This document shows, in pieces, positions 19,003 through 27,596 of a DNA stretch of 64,000 nt. The translations under genes and the position numbers were made by a program. The notes beneath the pieces were generated by a model. That model was not told where the DNA came from. It did no database searches and worked only from the letters and a program-made list of their open reading frames with translations. Origin of the DNA: Myxococcaceae bacterium (lineage in GTDB: Bacteria > Myxococcota > UBA727 > JABDBI01); the NCBI GenBank assembly GCA_016000045.1, contig JAECQY010000010.1, forward strand, positions 1 to 64,000, written 5' to 3'. Numbering within the stretch: the first letter of the stretch is position 1; every line of letters starts with the position of its first letter.

Positions 19003-19296
19003 TTAGATCGATTCTTCGGGTGGGGATTGGAGCTCTTGTAAAATCTGCTCGATCTTCTCCGGAGTGCAGCCAAGATGCCAGGTTTCTTCTGGATAAATCA
19101 CCATCACAGGTCCTTTCTCGCACACTTGCAAGCAGTGTGTTTTTGAACGTCGGACCTTTGTTTTCAAGCCCAGTTCGGTGATTCGCTTCTTCAAGTAGTT
19201 CCAGGAACGCATGCCTTCTTCGTGAGAGCAACATTTTGGATTTCTTTGATCGCTGCAGAGAAAGAGATGCTTCTTGGGCATGAGATTTTTTGACAC
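19003..19296 (-). CDS. Thioredoxin-like 2Fe-2S ferredoxin
   Basis: This protein of 97 residues has the pattern of (2Fe-2S) ferredoxin-domain proteins with a thioredoxin fold: HLFLCSDQRNPKCC near the N-terminus, then THCLQVCEKGPVMVIYP, ending in a helical TPEKIEQILQEL. The cluster ligands would be Cys14, one of the CC pair and the two cysteines of CLQVC. Such proteins carry electrons or deliver clusters; the partner is unknown. Start choice is uncertain: GTG at 19296 or ATG five codons later, neither with a strong ribosome site. A longer frame over this locus (18863-19336) is a shadow. Confidence 0.8.
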   Translation of the reverse strand: MSKNLMPKKHLFLCSDQRNPKCCSHEEGMRSWNYLKKRITELGLKTKVRRSKTHCLQVCEKGPVMVIYPEETWHLGCTPEKIEQILQELQSPPEESI

Positions 19297-19441
19297 AATC
19301 GTTCTTGAGTCGCAACCGACCCCCTCTCACGGACACTCAGAAAGCAGAGTTTCAATAGGCAGGGCTATATTTGGATACTCATCTCTTTGGGACTGACTTG
19401 AAACCCAGGGCGATTCTTAAGGCCTTTTTGATTGATCAACC

Positions 19442-19675
19442 TTAGGCATCTTGTGATTTCTCAAATACAAGCCGCATCTTACCCCCGCAAGCTTTGACGA
19501 TTTTATGAATTGTGTTTAACTCATAGCGGTTGCAAGCAAAATTCTCATAACGGCTAATGGCTGAACCCGTGGTTCCAACTTTTTTAGCAAGCTCTATTTG
19601 GGTCAGACGCGCTTCTTGGCGCAAGCCCAAGAGTTGCTCGCCACGATGTCTTTTCATACTCTTCCTCAAATCCAT
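19442..19675 (-). CDS. Small XRE/Cro-type helix-turn-helix regulator
   Basis: A 77-residue protein consisting almost only of an HTH_3 domain: LLGLRQEARLTQIELAKKVG, then GSAISRYEN as recognition helix, then the family's ACGGKMRLVFE end. It resembles HigA/PHB-type antitoxin regulators that bind operator DNA as dimers. No toxin gene is adjacent, so it is either an orphan antitoxin or a stand-alone regulator. It diverges from gltX with about 85 bp between the starts. Confidence 0.8.
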   Translation of the reverse strand: MDLRKSMKRHRGEQLLGLRQEARLTQIELAKKVGTTGSAISRYENFACNRYELNTIHKIVKACGGKMRLVFEKSQDA

Positions 19676-19760
19676 CTCTAACCGCTCTAAGTTCGCGGGA
19701 ATGGCTGTTGAAACCAGGCAGGGTCTTGATTTTTCTTGTCTAAAAATCTAAGGACTCGGG

Positions 19761-21167
19761 ATGGAAATACGCGTTCGTATCGGCCCATCTCCGACGGGAG
19801 ACCCTCATGTTGGGACGGGCTATGTATCCTTGTTTAACTATGCTTTTGCCAAACAGCAGGGTGGCAAATTTATTCTGCGGATTGAAGACACCGACCAGAA
19901 GCGCTCGACGCCCGAAAGCGAACAAGCCATCCTCTCTTCCATTAAGTGGTTAGGCATTCAGTGGGATGAAGGGCCGGATATCGGAGGTCCGTGCGGTCCA
20001 TATCGTCAAAGCGAACGTTTGCCCATTTACAAAGAGCACGTGGAAAAACTCATTTCAAAGGGTCATGCTTATTGGTGCAGCTGCACCCCCGAACGTTTGG
20101 CGGAAGTTCGAAAAAGGCAGCTCGCGCTCAAACAGCCCACGGGTTACGATGGCCATTGTCGAGCCTTAAATCTCAGCGAAGGATTAGTCATTCGACTCAA
20201 AACGCCTCAAGAGGGCGAAACCGTGTTTCGGGACCTGTTGCGCGGCGAAATTTCGATTGGCAATTCGGAAATCGATGACCAAGTGCTATTCAAGAGCGAT
20301 GGGTTTCCAACGTACCACTTAGCGAATGTAGTCGACGACCACCTCATGCGCATCACACACGTGATCCGAGGTGAGGAATGGATCAGTTCGACCCCTAAAC
20401 ATATTTTACTCTATCGATTTTTTGGTTGGGAACCCCCTCAGTTTGCGCATCTGCCTCTGCTGAGAAACGCCGATAAAAGCAAAGTTTCGAAACGTAAAAA
20501 TCCTGTTTCGCTCGAGTACTTCCGAGAAGCCGGATACTTACCGGATGCATTGCTGAATTTTTTGGGTCTGATGGCCTTTTCATTCGAAGAAGGTCGCGAA
20601 ATCTTTTCGCTCTCAGACTTTGTGCAAAATTTTAAATTGGAACGCATCTCCTTGGGAGGTCCCGTGTTTGATTTGAAAAAATTGCTCTGGCTAAACGGTC
20701 GTTATTTACGCGAAAATCGAAACGGTGAGCAAGTCGTTGCTTATTTGCAAGACCGATTGTTTTCGACCGCGTACTTGAACCAGATCGTTCCATTGGTCAA
20801 AGAACGAGTCGAGAAATCCGAAGATTTTATCGAATACGCGGACTTCTTTTTTAAAGCATCTGTGTTGGTAGAGCCTGAGAACTATCTCATTAAAGGCGTC
20901 GAAGATCGAAAAAAGCTGATTGAACTTTACGAAGAACTCATTGAGCAAATCGAGGTCTTAAGGCCTTTTGATGCACCAAGCCTGGAAAGCGCTTTGCGAA
21001 CTTTTTGCGAACAACATCAGCTCAAACCCAAAGATGTGTTCATGCCTGTACGCCTTATGGCGACGGGAAAAAAAGCAACCCCGCCCTTGTTTGAAACGCT
21101 GGCTGTGCTAGGACGAGAGCGCTGTAGAACGCGTCTTCGAGCGGCTTTAGGAGAATTAAAGAAATGA
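19761..21167 (+). CDS. gltX: Glutamyl-tRNA synthetase
   Basis: This class I synthetase of 468 residues has the HIGH equivalent in [12 protein letters not shown] (residues 10-21) and the KMSKS equivalent KVSKR at 241-245. A zinc-type CSC at 106-108 pairs with Cys133, as in bacterial GluRS. Catalytic landmarks RIEDTDQKR and the LLRNADKSK approach are intact. The window also encodes GatA and GatC, so this enzyme could be non-discriminating and feed tRNA-dependent glutamine formation; that is inference. The stop overlaps the ndk start (ATGATG), so the two are coupled. Confidence 0.95.
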   Translation: MEIRVRIGPSPTGDPHVGTGYVSLFNYAFAKQQGGKFILRIEDTDQKRSTPESEQAILSSIKWLGIQWDEGPDIGGPCGPYRQSERLPIYKEHVEKLISKGHAYWCSCTPERLAEVRKRQLALKQPTGYDGHCRALNLSEGLVIRLKTPQEGETVFRDLLRGEISIGNSEIDDQVLFKSDGFPTYHLANVVDDHLMRITHVIRGEEWISSTPKHILLYRFFGWEPPQFAHLPLLRNADKSKVSKRKNPVSLEYFREAGYLPDALLNFLGLMAFSFEEGREIFSLSDFVQNFKLERISLGGPVFDLKKLLWLNGRYLRENRNGEQVVAYLQDRLFSTAYLNQIVPLVKERVEKSEDFIEYADFFFKASVLVEPENYLIKGVEDRKKLIELYEELIEQIEVLRPFDAPSLESALRTFCEQHQLKPKDVFMPVRLMATGKKATPPLFETLAVLGRERCRTRLRAALGELKK

Positions 21168-21580
21168 TGCAAAGAACTTTTTCGATTATTAAACCCGACG
21201 GTGTGCGTCGCAATCTCATAGGCAAAATCATTGGCCGCTTCGAAGAAGAAGGCCTTCGAGTGATAGCGGCTCAGATGAGGCGCCTGAGTCTGCATGAAGC
21301 CGAAGGCTTTTACGCGGTTCATAAAGAAAGACCGTTTTTTGGCGAATTGGTGGAATCGATGACTTCAGGTCCGGTTTTGTTGATGGTCTTGGAAGGTGCC
21401 AATGCCGTTGCTAAGAATCGTGAGATCATGGGGGCAACGAATCCTGCTCAAGCAGCTGAAAATACCTTGCGTAAGCTGTATGCTCTTTCCATTGGTGAGA
21501 ATACGGTACATGGCTCGGATGCTCCTGAGACGGCTGCAACGGAAATTGCCTGGTTTTTTGCACAAAGCCAGGTTGGCTAA
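21164..21580 (+). CDS. ndk: Nucleoside diphosphate kinase
   Basis: This 138-residue enzyme transfers the gamma phosphate between nucleoside triphosphates and diphosphates through a phosphohistidine. The family opening [17 protein letters not shown] and the [10 protein letters not shown] and [12 protein letters not shown] segments are present. The active-site His116 lies in [18 protein letters not shown]. Length is typical. It overlaps gltX by four bases and is followed by trmL after 23 bases. Confidence 0.96.
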   Translation: MMQRTFSIIKPDGVRRNLIGKIIGRFEEEGLRVIAAQMRRLSLHEAEGFYAVHKERPFFGELVESMTSGPVLLMVLEGANAVAKNREIMGATNPAQAAENTLRKLYALSIGENTVHGSDAPETAATEIAWFFAQSQVG

Positions 21581-21603
21581 TTCCGTCTCGGAAGCCGATT
21601 AGC

Positions 21604-22071
21604 ATGAATCTGCTCACCGATCCTTGGTTGCACTTGGTTCTGGATCGCCCCCGCATTATTGCGAATGTGGCTTCGATCGTCCGTCTTGCGGCGGGCTCAG
21701 AGGTGGCTTTGCATATTTGCGGCCCGCTGGTATTTGAACAAAACGACAAAACCAAATGGCGCGCGGGCTTAGACTATTTTGCGGGGGCTCGGGTTCATTT
21801 TCATCTCAATCTGGAACGTTGCTTGAGTTTGCTTGGAAGGTCGCCTTGGTTGGTAGAGGTAGGGGGCTCTAAGACACCTTGGGAGGCTTCGTTTGAAGCT
21901 GGCGATGTGGTGGTGTTAGGCCCTGAAACCGCCAGCATTCAAGATTCGGTTCAAAAGCAGTATCCCGATCGAATCCTCACGCTGCCACAACCCGGTCCAG
22001 TCCGATCACTGAATCTCGCTCAATGTGCGGCCGTTTCTGTGTTCGAGGCGATGCGACAGATTCGGCATTGA
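21604..22071 (+). CDS. trmL: tRNA (cytidine/uridine-2'-O-)-methyltransferase, TrmL type
   Basis: This 155-residue SPOUT-fold methyltransferase has the TrmL landmarks: HLVLDRPRIIANVASIVRLA at the N-terminus, then KWRAGLDYF. The AdoMet-binding knot is formed by VVVLGPETASI, ILTLPQPGPVRSLNLA and AVSVFEAMRQI. TrmL methylates the wobble ribose of some tRNA-Leu species as a dimer. It is the last gene of the gltX-ndk unit. It is convergent with thiL, whose stop is only ten bases away. Confidence 0.85.
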   Translation: MNLLTDPWLHLVLDRPRIIANVASIVRLAAGSEVALHICGPLVFEQNDKTKWRAGLDYFAGARVHFHLNLERCLSLLGRSPWLVEVGGSKTPWEASFEAGDVVVLGPETASIQDSVQKQYPDRILTLPQPGPVRSLNLAQCAAVSVFEAMRQIRH

Positions 22072-22080
22072 CCATCGAAC

Positions 22081-22962
22081 TTAACGAAAGTGATCGTATC
22101 CACAGTTACTCCAGGGCATCTCATTGGTATCTGCAACGATCTCACCGATTTCAATGCCATAAGGAGAATCTTGAGCCGTGAAAAGCAAAGCATAGTCTTC
22201 GCCTCCCAACAGCGCCTGATCGGCAGAAGCGAGCGAGTGCTTGGGAAGCGTGTGTACGCGAGCCCCCACTTTTGACGCAGAGCAAAGCGTATGGAGATCT
22301 TTGGATAATCCGTCCGAGAGATCCATGCAAGCTGTGGCAATGTCAACGAGCTTAGGCCCTAGTTCAAGCTCGGCGGTCGGATAGAGGTGGATGGGATTGG
22401 CTGGCCCATCGATGCCATCCAATAGATTTTTCAAGCCGGCAGCCGAAGCGCCGAGCGGGCGACTCACGTAGATTCGATCCCCAGGGCGCGCTCCTTGCCG
22501 TCCCAAAGGCTTGCCCTTAACATCTCCAAAGATCGTGATGGAGCAGCTAAAATGCAAAGCAGACCGGCTCAGGTCACCTCCGTAGAACTGAACTCCGTGA
22601 GATTGGCTTGCCGCCACCGCGCCTTTCAAAAACGCGGTCAAAAAGGCCAAGTCATTCTGAAACCAAGATTCTGGAATCTCTAAAGACCATAGAAATCCGA
22701 TTGGAGTCCCTCCGGCTGCAGCAATATCCGAAAGATTTTGAATAATCGCTCGATAGCCAGCGGATTCCAAGGGTCCCAGCCCTATTTGAAAGTCGTTTTT
22801 TTCTTGAAAGGCATCTTGGCTAATCACGCGATGAAAGCCTGGTAAAACGGGTGGTAAAAGCGCGCAATCGTCCAACAGCTCCTGCGCTCCAGGCGCTAGG
22901 ATAGGTTTAAGCTGCTCTTTGATGACCGAGATAATCTTGGCTTCACTTAAACTCAAAAACAA
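22081..22962 (-). CDS. thiL: Thiamine-monophosphate kinase
   Basis: ThiL phosphorylates thiamine monophosphate to the coenzyme thiamine pyrophosphate. This 293-residue protein of the PurM/AIR-synthase fold shows LDDCALL, IIQNLSDIAAAGGTPIG, YGGDLSRSALHFS, then CMDLSDGLSKDLHTLC and GGEDYALLFT. The motif normally read as TDxxVEGVHF is here SQDAFQEKNDF: the metal-binding Asp is kept but the following wording is unusual. The start overlaps the end of the barrel gene by 20 bases, making it the last gene of the long minus-strand unit. Confidence 0.85.
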   Translation of the reverse strand: MFLSLSEAKIISVIKEQLKPILAPGAQELLDDCALLPPVLPGFHRVISQDAFQEKNDFQIGLGPLESAGYRAIIQNLSDIAAAGGTPIGFLWSLEIPESWFQNDLAFLTAFLKGAVAASQSHGVQFYGGDLSRSALHFSCSITIFGDVKGKPLGRQGARPGDRIYVSRPLGASAAGLKNLLDGIDGPANPIHLYPTAELELGPKLVDIATACMDLSDGLSKDLHTLCSASKVGARVHTLPKHSLASADQALLGGEDYALLFTAQDSPYGIEIGEIVADTNEMPWSNCGYDHFR

Positions 22963-24517
22963 GTCCCAAAGTCAGCATGAGTGGAAAATCAGCGGCTGGC
23001 CAACGCGGCGAGAAATTAAGACCCTTTTGATGAAAGTTATCAATTGGCATGTAGGCGGCTTCCGCTTTCAAATAGACGTGATCGTACACGCCATTGGCTC
23101 GAGCGTTTCGGGAGACGCTTGGCTCCAGTGAGTCTAAGGCCAACATAAGCCCGGCTGCAGCCTCGTAGCCAAAAACAAAACCCATGGGATTCGCTCCGCC
23201 TTCTTGGTCAACGCCATTTTGATACGTGAATAGGTAGCCTGCACAGACGATACCGCCTCGCACATAAGGAACCAATGGCACTCGGTCGACCCAGTGATCC
23301 AAAGCATAGGTAAGCTGAGGTCGAAAGTGCAACAGGTGTAGACCGACAGAATCACTGGATTGATGGGCGGTAATGGCTTGTGTGCTTGGATCCATCGCAA
23401 GAGCTTTGCCTCCCGCATAGGTGTAGGAAAGAGCTCCTCCAAGTTGCAAACTTCCAAACTGGTCCCAGAGGTGAATGTCCACTTCGAGCCCCATCAAAGG
23501 CAAGAGTTTATGGTCGAACATAGGACCATAAAACGGACGTATGGCACGGCCATTGATTTGAGTACTGGTATCCAGACTGGGGCGATAGGGTGAACCGGTA
23601 AGTCCGACATTGATCGAACCCAAGTGTGCCCACAGAGGCACGGATAAGAGGCAAAGAGCGCCTAAGAAGCGAATGCGAATCGGAGCGATTAAAATCAGCA
23701 ACAAAAGAAAGAGTGCCCACGACTCTGGGGCAGAAGGGGTCTGTGTGCAGCTCCAGGAGAGCGGGTTGCTGGCGCCGTCGTAGATTTTCGAGAAACCAGC
23801 GCTGTCGATGGGGGTTCCCGTGAGGCTTGGGCTCCACAAATTTTGCGATCTCTGGACTCGGGCGACCAGCGTGTACTCTTGGAAGTTTTCTAAATCGTTT
23901 AACGTGATGTGGGTTGCTGAAGTCGTGGTCAACTCACTGGGGCACGCAGCCGATGTATGGGTTAAAGCGCCGATGAGTGCAGAATCGGTTCCGAAACAGA
24001 CTTCATAAGTCGGAGCATAATCTTGGTGAGCGGATTTCGGATCTTTCAAAGTCATAGAAAGTCGTTTGGATCCGGCTACAATCTCTTCGATGGAGACCGC
24101 ATCGGGAAAAGTGTCGTAGGTGAATTGGGCTTTGAAAGGCTCTGCATCAACTGCGTAGATACACAGAGCAGCTTTTCCTGAAGCAGGGCTTTGGCAAGCT
24201 CCAAGACCGTTCAATAAGTCCTGAGGAGCAACGTTTGCAAGCCCATTGGAGAGGCTTTGAGCAAAATTGGGGATAATCGCTCCCGGAGCATTGGTATCCG
24301 ATGAAGAGGGGCAGGCATTTTGAAAATTAGGATCGCTCATGACTCGGCCAATCAAATTCGACCCGTTGGGGACTCCGCTGAGTAAAACTTGAAGAGGCGA
24401 ACGAAGGCTACAATCATTCAGAAACGGCTGTGCTATCCCTGAAAAACCAACGATGGTTGTGCCTTGAGCAAAAAGTGTCAAACCGAATAGAGTGTGGAGT
24501 AGGATCCATATTTTCAT
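22943..24517 (-). CDS. Two-part exported protein ending in an outer-membrane beta-barrel
   Basis: This 524-residue protein begins with a signal peptide (MKIWILLHTLFGLTLFAQG). Residues about 20-260 form an exported Cys-containing domain with fibronectin-like strand patterns. Residues 262-283 look like a C-terminal sorting tail: APES, a hydrophobic run, then RIR. Directly after it, FLGALCLLSVPLWA (284-297) looks like a second signal peptide. The remainder (about 298-524) resembles an outer-membrane beta-barrel with alternating aromatic strands, ending in LTLGLVFEFK with the terminal-aromatic pattern. It recalls MXAN_2562-type barrels of Myxococcota (low confidence). The start overlaps the asd-like stop by four bases. 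This could be a fusion of two once-separate exported proteins. Confidence 0.65.
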   Translation of the reverse strand: MKIWILLHTLFGLTLFAQGTTIVGFSGIAQPFLNDCSLRSPLQVLLSGVPNGSNLIGRVMSDPNFQNACPSSSDTNAPGAIIPNFAQSLSNGLANVAPQDLLNGLGACQSPASGKAALCIYAVDAEPFKAQFTYDTFPDAVSIEEIVAGSKRLSMTLKDPKSAHQDYAPTYEVCFGTDSALIGALTHTSAACPSELTTTSATHITLNDLENFQEYTLVARVQRSQNLWSPSLTGTPIDSAGFSKIYDGASNPLSWSCTQTPSAPESWALFLLLLILIAPIRIRFLGALCLLSVPLWAHLGSINVGLTGSPYRPSLDTSTQINGRAIRPFYGPMFDHKLLPLMGLEVDIHLWDQFGSLQLGGALSYTYAGGKALAMDPSTQAITAHQSSDSVGLHLLHFRPQLTYALDHWVDRVPLVPYVRGGIVCAGYLFTYQNGVDQEGGANPMGFVFGYEAAAGLMLALDSLEPSVSRNARANGVYDHVYLKAEAAYMPIDNFHQKGLNFSPRWPAADFPLMLTLGLVFEFK

Positions 24518-25512
24518 CGAAGATATTCCTTGGCTAAAATTTCAGCAATCTTGACCGCGTTTAGCGCAGAGCCGGTTCGTAAATTATCACACGAATACCA
24601 AGCCGCTAAGCCGTGTTCAACGGAGTCGTCATTTCGAATTCGTCCTACCAAAGTCGCATCTCCTCCGGATGCTTCTGCGGGAGTTGGGTAGAGATCCTCG
24701 CTCACATCGTCGACAATTTGCAAGCCCTTTGTGGCTTCCAAAATAGGCCGAGCTGTGTCTTCGGTGATAGGTTTTCGAAATTCCATATGAACCGCGGCGC
24801 TGTATCCGTTAAAGACCGGCACCTGAGCGCAAGTGGTAGCCATTTTCAGATCTGGTTTTTTGAGAATCCGACGTGTTTCCAGCAACAACCCTTCTTCTTC
24901 CCCAGGAATATGGGGCAAGATGTTGAAGGCAATTCGGTGAGCAAAGTGTTTAGGCTTTATCTCTCGCATGGAAAACAAGTCACGCGTCTGGGACTCGAGC
25001 TCTTCCATGCCTTCTCGACCAACCCCGGAAACGGCTTGATAAGAAGCCACCACCACGCGACTTAAGTCGGCTTGATGGTCGAGCGGCGCGAGCAATTGGA
25101 CGATCGGAACGGTATTGGCATTCGGACAAGCAATCACGTTTTTGATTTTGAACTGAGCAATGTCTTCAGGGTTGACTTCAGCGACCACGAGTGGAACTTT
25201 TTCGTCCCATCGAAACGCATTGCTTTGATCAATTAAGATTGTTTTCGTTCCTTGGATCCATTCGGCTACTTGTTCAGCGATCGATGCTTCGGCTGCAATA
25301 AAAGCGATATCCACGTCCTTCAACGCCTCAGCCTGGAGGGTTTGAATGGTAAGAGATTGGCCGTTGACTTGAACGCGCTCACCCGCAGATTCCTTACAGG
25401 TCAGCAAGGTCCACTGGCTTACTGGAAAACAGCGCTCTTCAAGAATTGAAATTAACTCAGAGCCAACCAGGCCGGTTGCACCCACGACTGCGATCGAAAA
25501 AGCACGAGACAT
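24514..25512 (-). CDS. Aspartate-semialdehyde dehydrogenase-like protein lacking both catalytic residues
   Basis: This 332-residue protein has the ASADH fold: the NADP motif AVVGATGLVGSEL at the start, VVASYQAVSGVGREGMEEL, then HRIAFNILPHI and YPTPAEASG. The catalytic cysteine position, normally NPNCST, reads CPNANT here (Ala132). The catalytic histidine motif, normally RVPVxxGHS, reads QVPVFNGYS (Arg to Gln and His to Tyr). I checked both on the nucleotide sequence. The protein is therefore unlikely to make aspartate semialdehyde and may be a USG-1-type paralogue; a true Asd may exist elsewhere. It lies between HIT and barrel genes on the minus strand and overlaps the barrel start by four bases. 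Confidence 0.8.
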   Translation of the reverse strand: MSRAFSIAVVGATGLVGSELISILEERCFPVSQWTLLTCKESAGERVQVNGQSLTIQTLQAEALKDVDIAFIAAEASIAEQVAEWIQGTKTILIDQSNAFRWDEKVPLVVAEVNPEDIAQFKIKNVIACPNANTVPIVQLLAPLDHQADLSRVVVASYQAVSGVGREGMEELESQTRDLFSMREIKPKHFAHRIAFNILPHIPGEEEGLLLETRRILKKPDLKMATTCAQVPVFNGYSAAVHMEFRKPITEDTARPILEATKGLQIVDDVSEDLYPTPAEASGGDATLVGRIRNDDSVEHGLAAWYSCDNLRTGSALNAVKIAEILAKEYLR

Positions 25513-25545
25513 AGAACAAAGACACTAGGGCTTTGTTAGTAAATA

Positions 25546-25875
25546 TCAACCGGGTGGCCAAGAAAATGAGCGCCCTGAAAGCACGTGCATATGCAGGTGG
25601 AATACGCTCTGCCCCGCTTCGACACCGGCATTGATGGTGAGACGAAAGTCACGTTCTGGGTTGAGCTCTTGTGCGAGCAGAACCATCTGACCGATCAAAG
25701 CGCTTTGAGTTTGGGAAATCGTTTTGGCCGATTCAATGTGTTCCTTCGGGATAATCAAGACATGCTTGGGTGCCTGAGGGTGGATGTCTTGAAATGCAAT
25801 CAGCGAATCGGTTTGAGCGACAATTTGAGCCGAAACATTGCCAGAAACGATTTGGCAGAACAGGCAATCGCTCAT
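25546..25875 (-). CDS. HIT-family (HINT-type) nucleotide hydrolase
   Basis: This 109-residue protein has the HINT branch opening CLFCQIVSGNVSAQIV, the QAPKHVLIIPKEHI segment and the histidine triad as HLHMHVLSGR at the C-terminus. Bacterial HINT proteins hydrolyse nucleoside phosphoramidates such as AMP-lysine adducts. The short zinc-type CLFC pair is present. The start overlaps the gatA stop (ATGA), so it is coupled to gatA. Confidence 0.92.
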   Translation of the reverse strand: MSDCLFCQIVSGNVSAQIVAQTDSLIAFQDIHPQAPKHVLIIPKEHIESAKTISQTQSALIGQMVLLAQELNPERDFRLTINAGVEAGQSVFHLHMHVLSGRSFSWPPG

Positions 25876-27296
25876 GCCAATAACCTTTCAAGGGCATAAG
25901 CGGCGTTTAGCAAGTCGCTTTCCTGGAAGGGTTTGCCAATCAGTTGCACGCCGATGGGAAGACCTTCATAAGACCGGCCTCCAGGGATCGAGATGCCGGG
26001 TAGCCCCGCTAAGTTGACAGGAATCGTGAAAATATCTGCCAAATACATCTGAAGTGGGTCTAAGGCTTTTTCACCGAGCTTAAAGGCCGGTGTTGGAGCA
26101 GTAGGACCTAAAATGACATCGACCTTTTGAAAGGCTTGGCGAAAATCTTCGGCAATTAAACGGCGAACTTTTTGCGCTCGAACGTAGTAAGCATCGTAAT
26201 ATCCGGCGCTTAACACGTAGCTGCCCAATAAAATGCGCCGCTTGACTTCCGTGCCAAAGAGTTGCCCACGGGTTTCTTCGTAGACGGATCGAAGCCCGCC
26301 TTCTTCGCCCAGTCGTGGGCCGTAACGAATTCCATCGTAACGGGAAAGATTTGAAGACGCTTCGGCCGTCGCAATGATGTAATAACTGGCCAAAGCGTGC
26401 TGCGTGTTCGGCAGAGAAATCTCTTGAAGGCTCGCACCGGATTTCTCTAGGCGAGCGATCGTATCCTCGAGAACTGAACGAACTTCTGGGGCTAGACCTT
26501 CAACAAAGAATTCTTTGGGGACTCCGATTTTCAGACCTTGCATGCTGTCTGTCAGCAAGCTGGCATAGTCGGGCACCGGGAGATCAACGCTGGTGGAATC
26601 CGAGGGATCGTGGCCGGCGATGCCCTGCAAGAGGTGAGCGGCATCTCGAACACCGTGCCCCAAAACACCCACTTGATCCAAGGAGCTAGCGTACGCAATC
26701 ACACCGTAACGAGAAACCCTTCCGTAAGTCGGCTTGAGGCCGACGATCCCACAGTAGGAAGCGGGCTGTCGAACGGAACCACCGGTATCGGTTCCGAGAG
26801 TTCCGTAGCCCATATTTGCCACAACGGCCGCTGCCGAACCACTGGAAGAACCGCCCGGCGTATGGGTGGGCTTAAGAGGGTTTCGGCAAATTCGATAAGC
26901 GCTGTTCTCCCCAGAAGACCCCATGGCGAATTCATCTTGGTTCAGCTTTCCGAGTAGAATAGCGCCTTGTTTCTTCAGTTTCTGGATGACGGTGGCATCG
27001 TAGGGCGCCACATAGTTCTCAAGAATTTTCGATGCGGCTGTGACAGGCATGCCTTGGCAAAAGATCATGTCTTTAATCCCCAGAGGGATCCCGTCTAAGG
27101 CACCCAGAGTCTGTCCCTGAGCTCTTCGTGCATCGGATTCTTGAGCACTTTTCAGGGCCGATGCTTCGGCAACGTGCAAGTAACAACCCAACTGCTCATC
27201 GTGAGTGCGAATCTGGCTCAAACACGCCTTCGTGAGTTCGACACTGGAGGCTTTTTTTTCGTTTAAATCGTTTATGGCTTCAGAAAGTGTTTTCAT
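25872..27296 (-). CDS. gatA: Glutamyl/aspartyl-tRNA amidotransferase subunit A
   Basis: GatA releases ammonia from glutamine for conversion of Glu-tRNA-Gln (or Asp-tRNA-Asn) by GatCAB. This 474-residue amidase-signature protein has IPLGIKDM with the triad lysine, TPGGSSSGSAAAV with the first serine, and GTDTGGSVRQPASY with the nucleophilic serine region. The GLKPTYGRVSRYG segment is diagnostic of GatA rather than other amidases. It follows gatC by six bases and overlaps the HIT gene. gatB is not in the window. Confidence 0.95.
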   Translation of the reverse strand: MKTLSEAINDLNEKKASSVELTKACLSQIRTHDEQLGCYLHVAEASALKSAQESDARRAQGQTLGALDGIPLGIKDMIFCQGMPVTAASKILENYVAPYDATVIQKLKKQGAILLGKLNQDEFAMGSSGENSAYRICRNPLKPTHTPGGSSSGSAAAVVANMGYGTLGTDTGGSVRQPASYCGIVGLKPTYGRVSRYGVIAYASSLDQVGVLGHGVRDAAHLLQGIAGHDPSDSTSVDLPVPDYASLLTDSMQGLKIGVPKEFFVEGLAPEVRSVLEDTIARLEKSGASLQEISLPNTQHALASYYIIATAEASSNLSRYDGIRYGPRLGEEGGLRSVYEETRGQLFGTEVKRRILLGSYVLSAGYYDAYYVRAQKVRRLIAEDFRQAFQKVDVILGPTAPTPAFKLGEKALDPLQMYLADIFTIPVNLAGLPGISIPGGRSYEGLPIGVQLIGKPFQESDLLNAAYALERLLA

Positions 27297-27302
27297 CGTG
27301 TG

Positions 27303-27587
27303 CTACTCAATAATTTTGGGAACTTTGATCAGACCTTCTTCAAAGCCGGCAGAGCCGCAGAGCCCTTGTCGGCCAATTCCGGTCATTGCGACGTCGGAAC
27401 GTTGAAAAAGTTCGATGGGAACAGCATGAGTCATGGGTTCGATATTCTCGACCGACAGATTCTGAAGGCTGGTGATATGGCTTAGGATTTGTTCCAAATC
27501 TTTTTTGCGATCGTTCAACTCCGCTTCACTGAGGGCCAGCCGCGATAGCCGAGCAAGCTTTTGCATATCTTCGAATGAAAAATCCAT
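27303..27587 (-). CDS. gatC: Glutamyl/aspartyl-tRNA amidotransferase subunit C
   Basis: This 94-residue protein has the GatC pattern KLARLSRLALSEAE near the N-terminus, then LEQILSHI and ENIEPMTH, and a C-terminal tail ending KVPKIIE. GatC wraps around the GatA-GatB interface and is needed to assemble the amidotransferase. It sits six bases before gatA and nine bases after the pseudouridine synthase stop. Confidence 0.92.
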   Translation of the reverse strand: MDFSFEDMQKLARLSRLALSEAELNDRKKDLEQILSHITSLQNLSVENIEPMTHAVPIELFQRSDVAMTGIGRQGLCGSAGFEEGLIKVPKIIE

Positions 27588-27596
27588 AGGTAGCTG

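Noticed and set aside
18863-19336. A 157-codon frame on the minus strand, longer than the ferredoxin gene it overlaps.
   Set aside because: The overlapped 97-residue frame has the complete 2Fe-2S cysteine pattern; the longer frame has low-complexity, Ser/Arg-rich shadow sequence.
19442-19675. The small HTH gene as half of a toxin-antitoxin pair.
   Set aside because: No toxin-like frame is found on either side; it is called as a regulator only.
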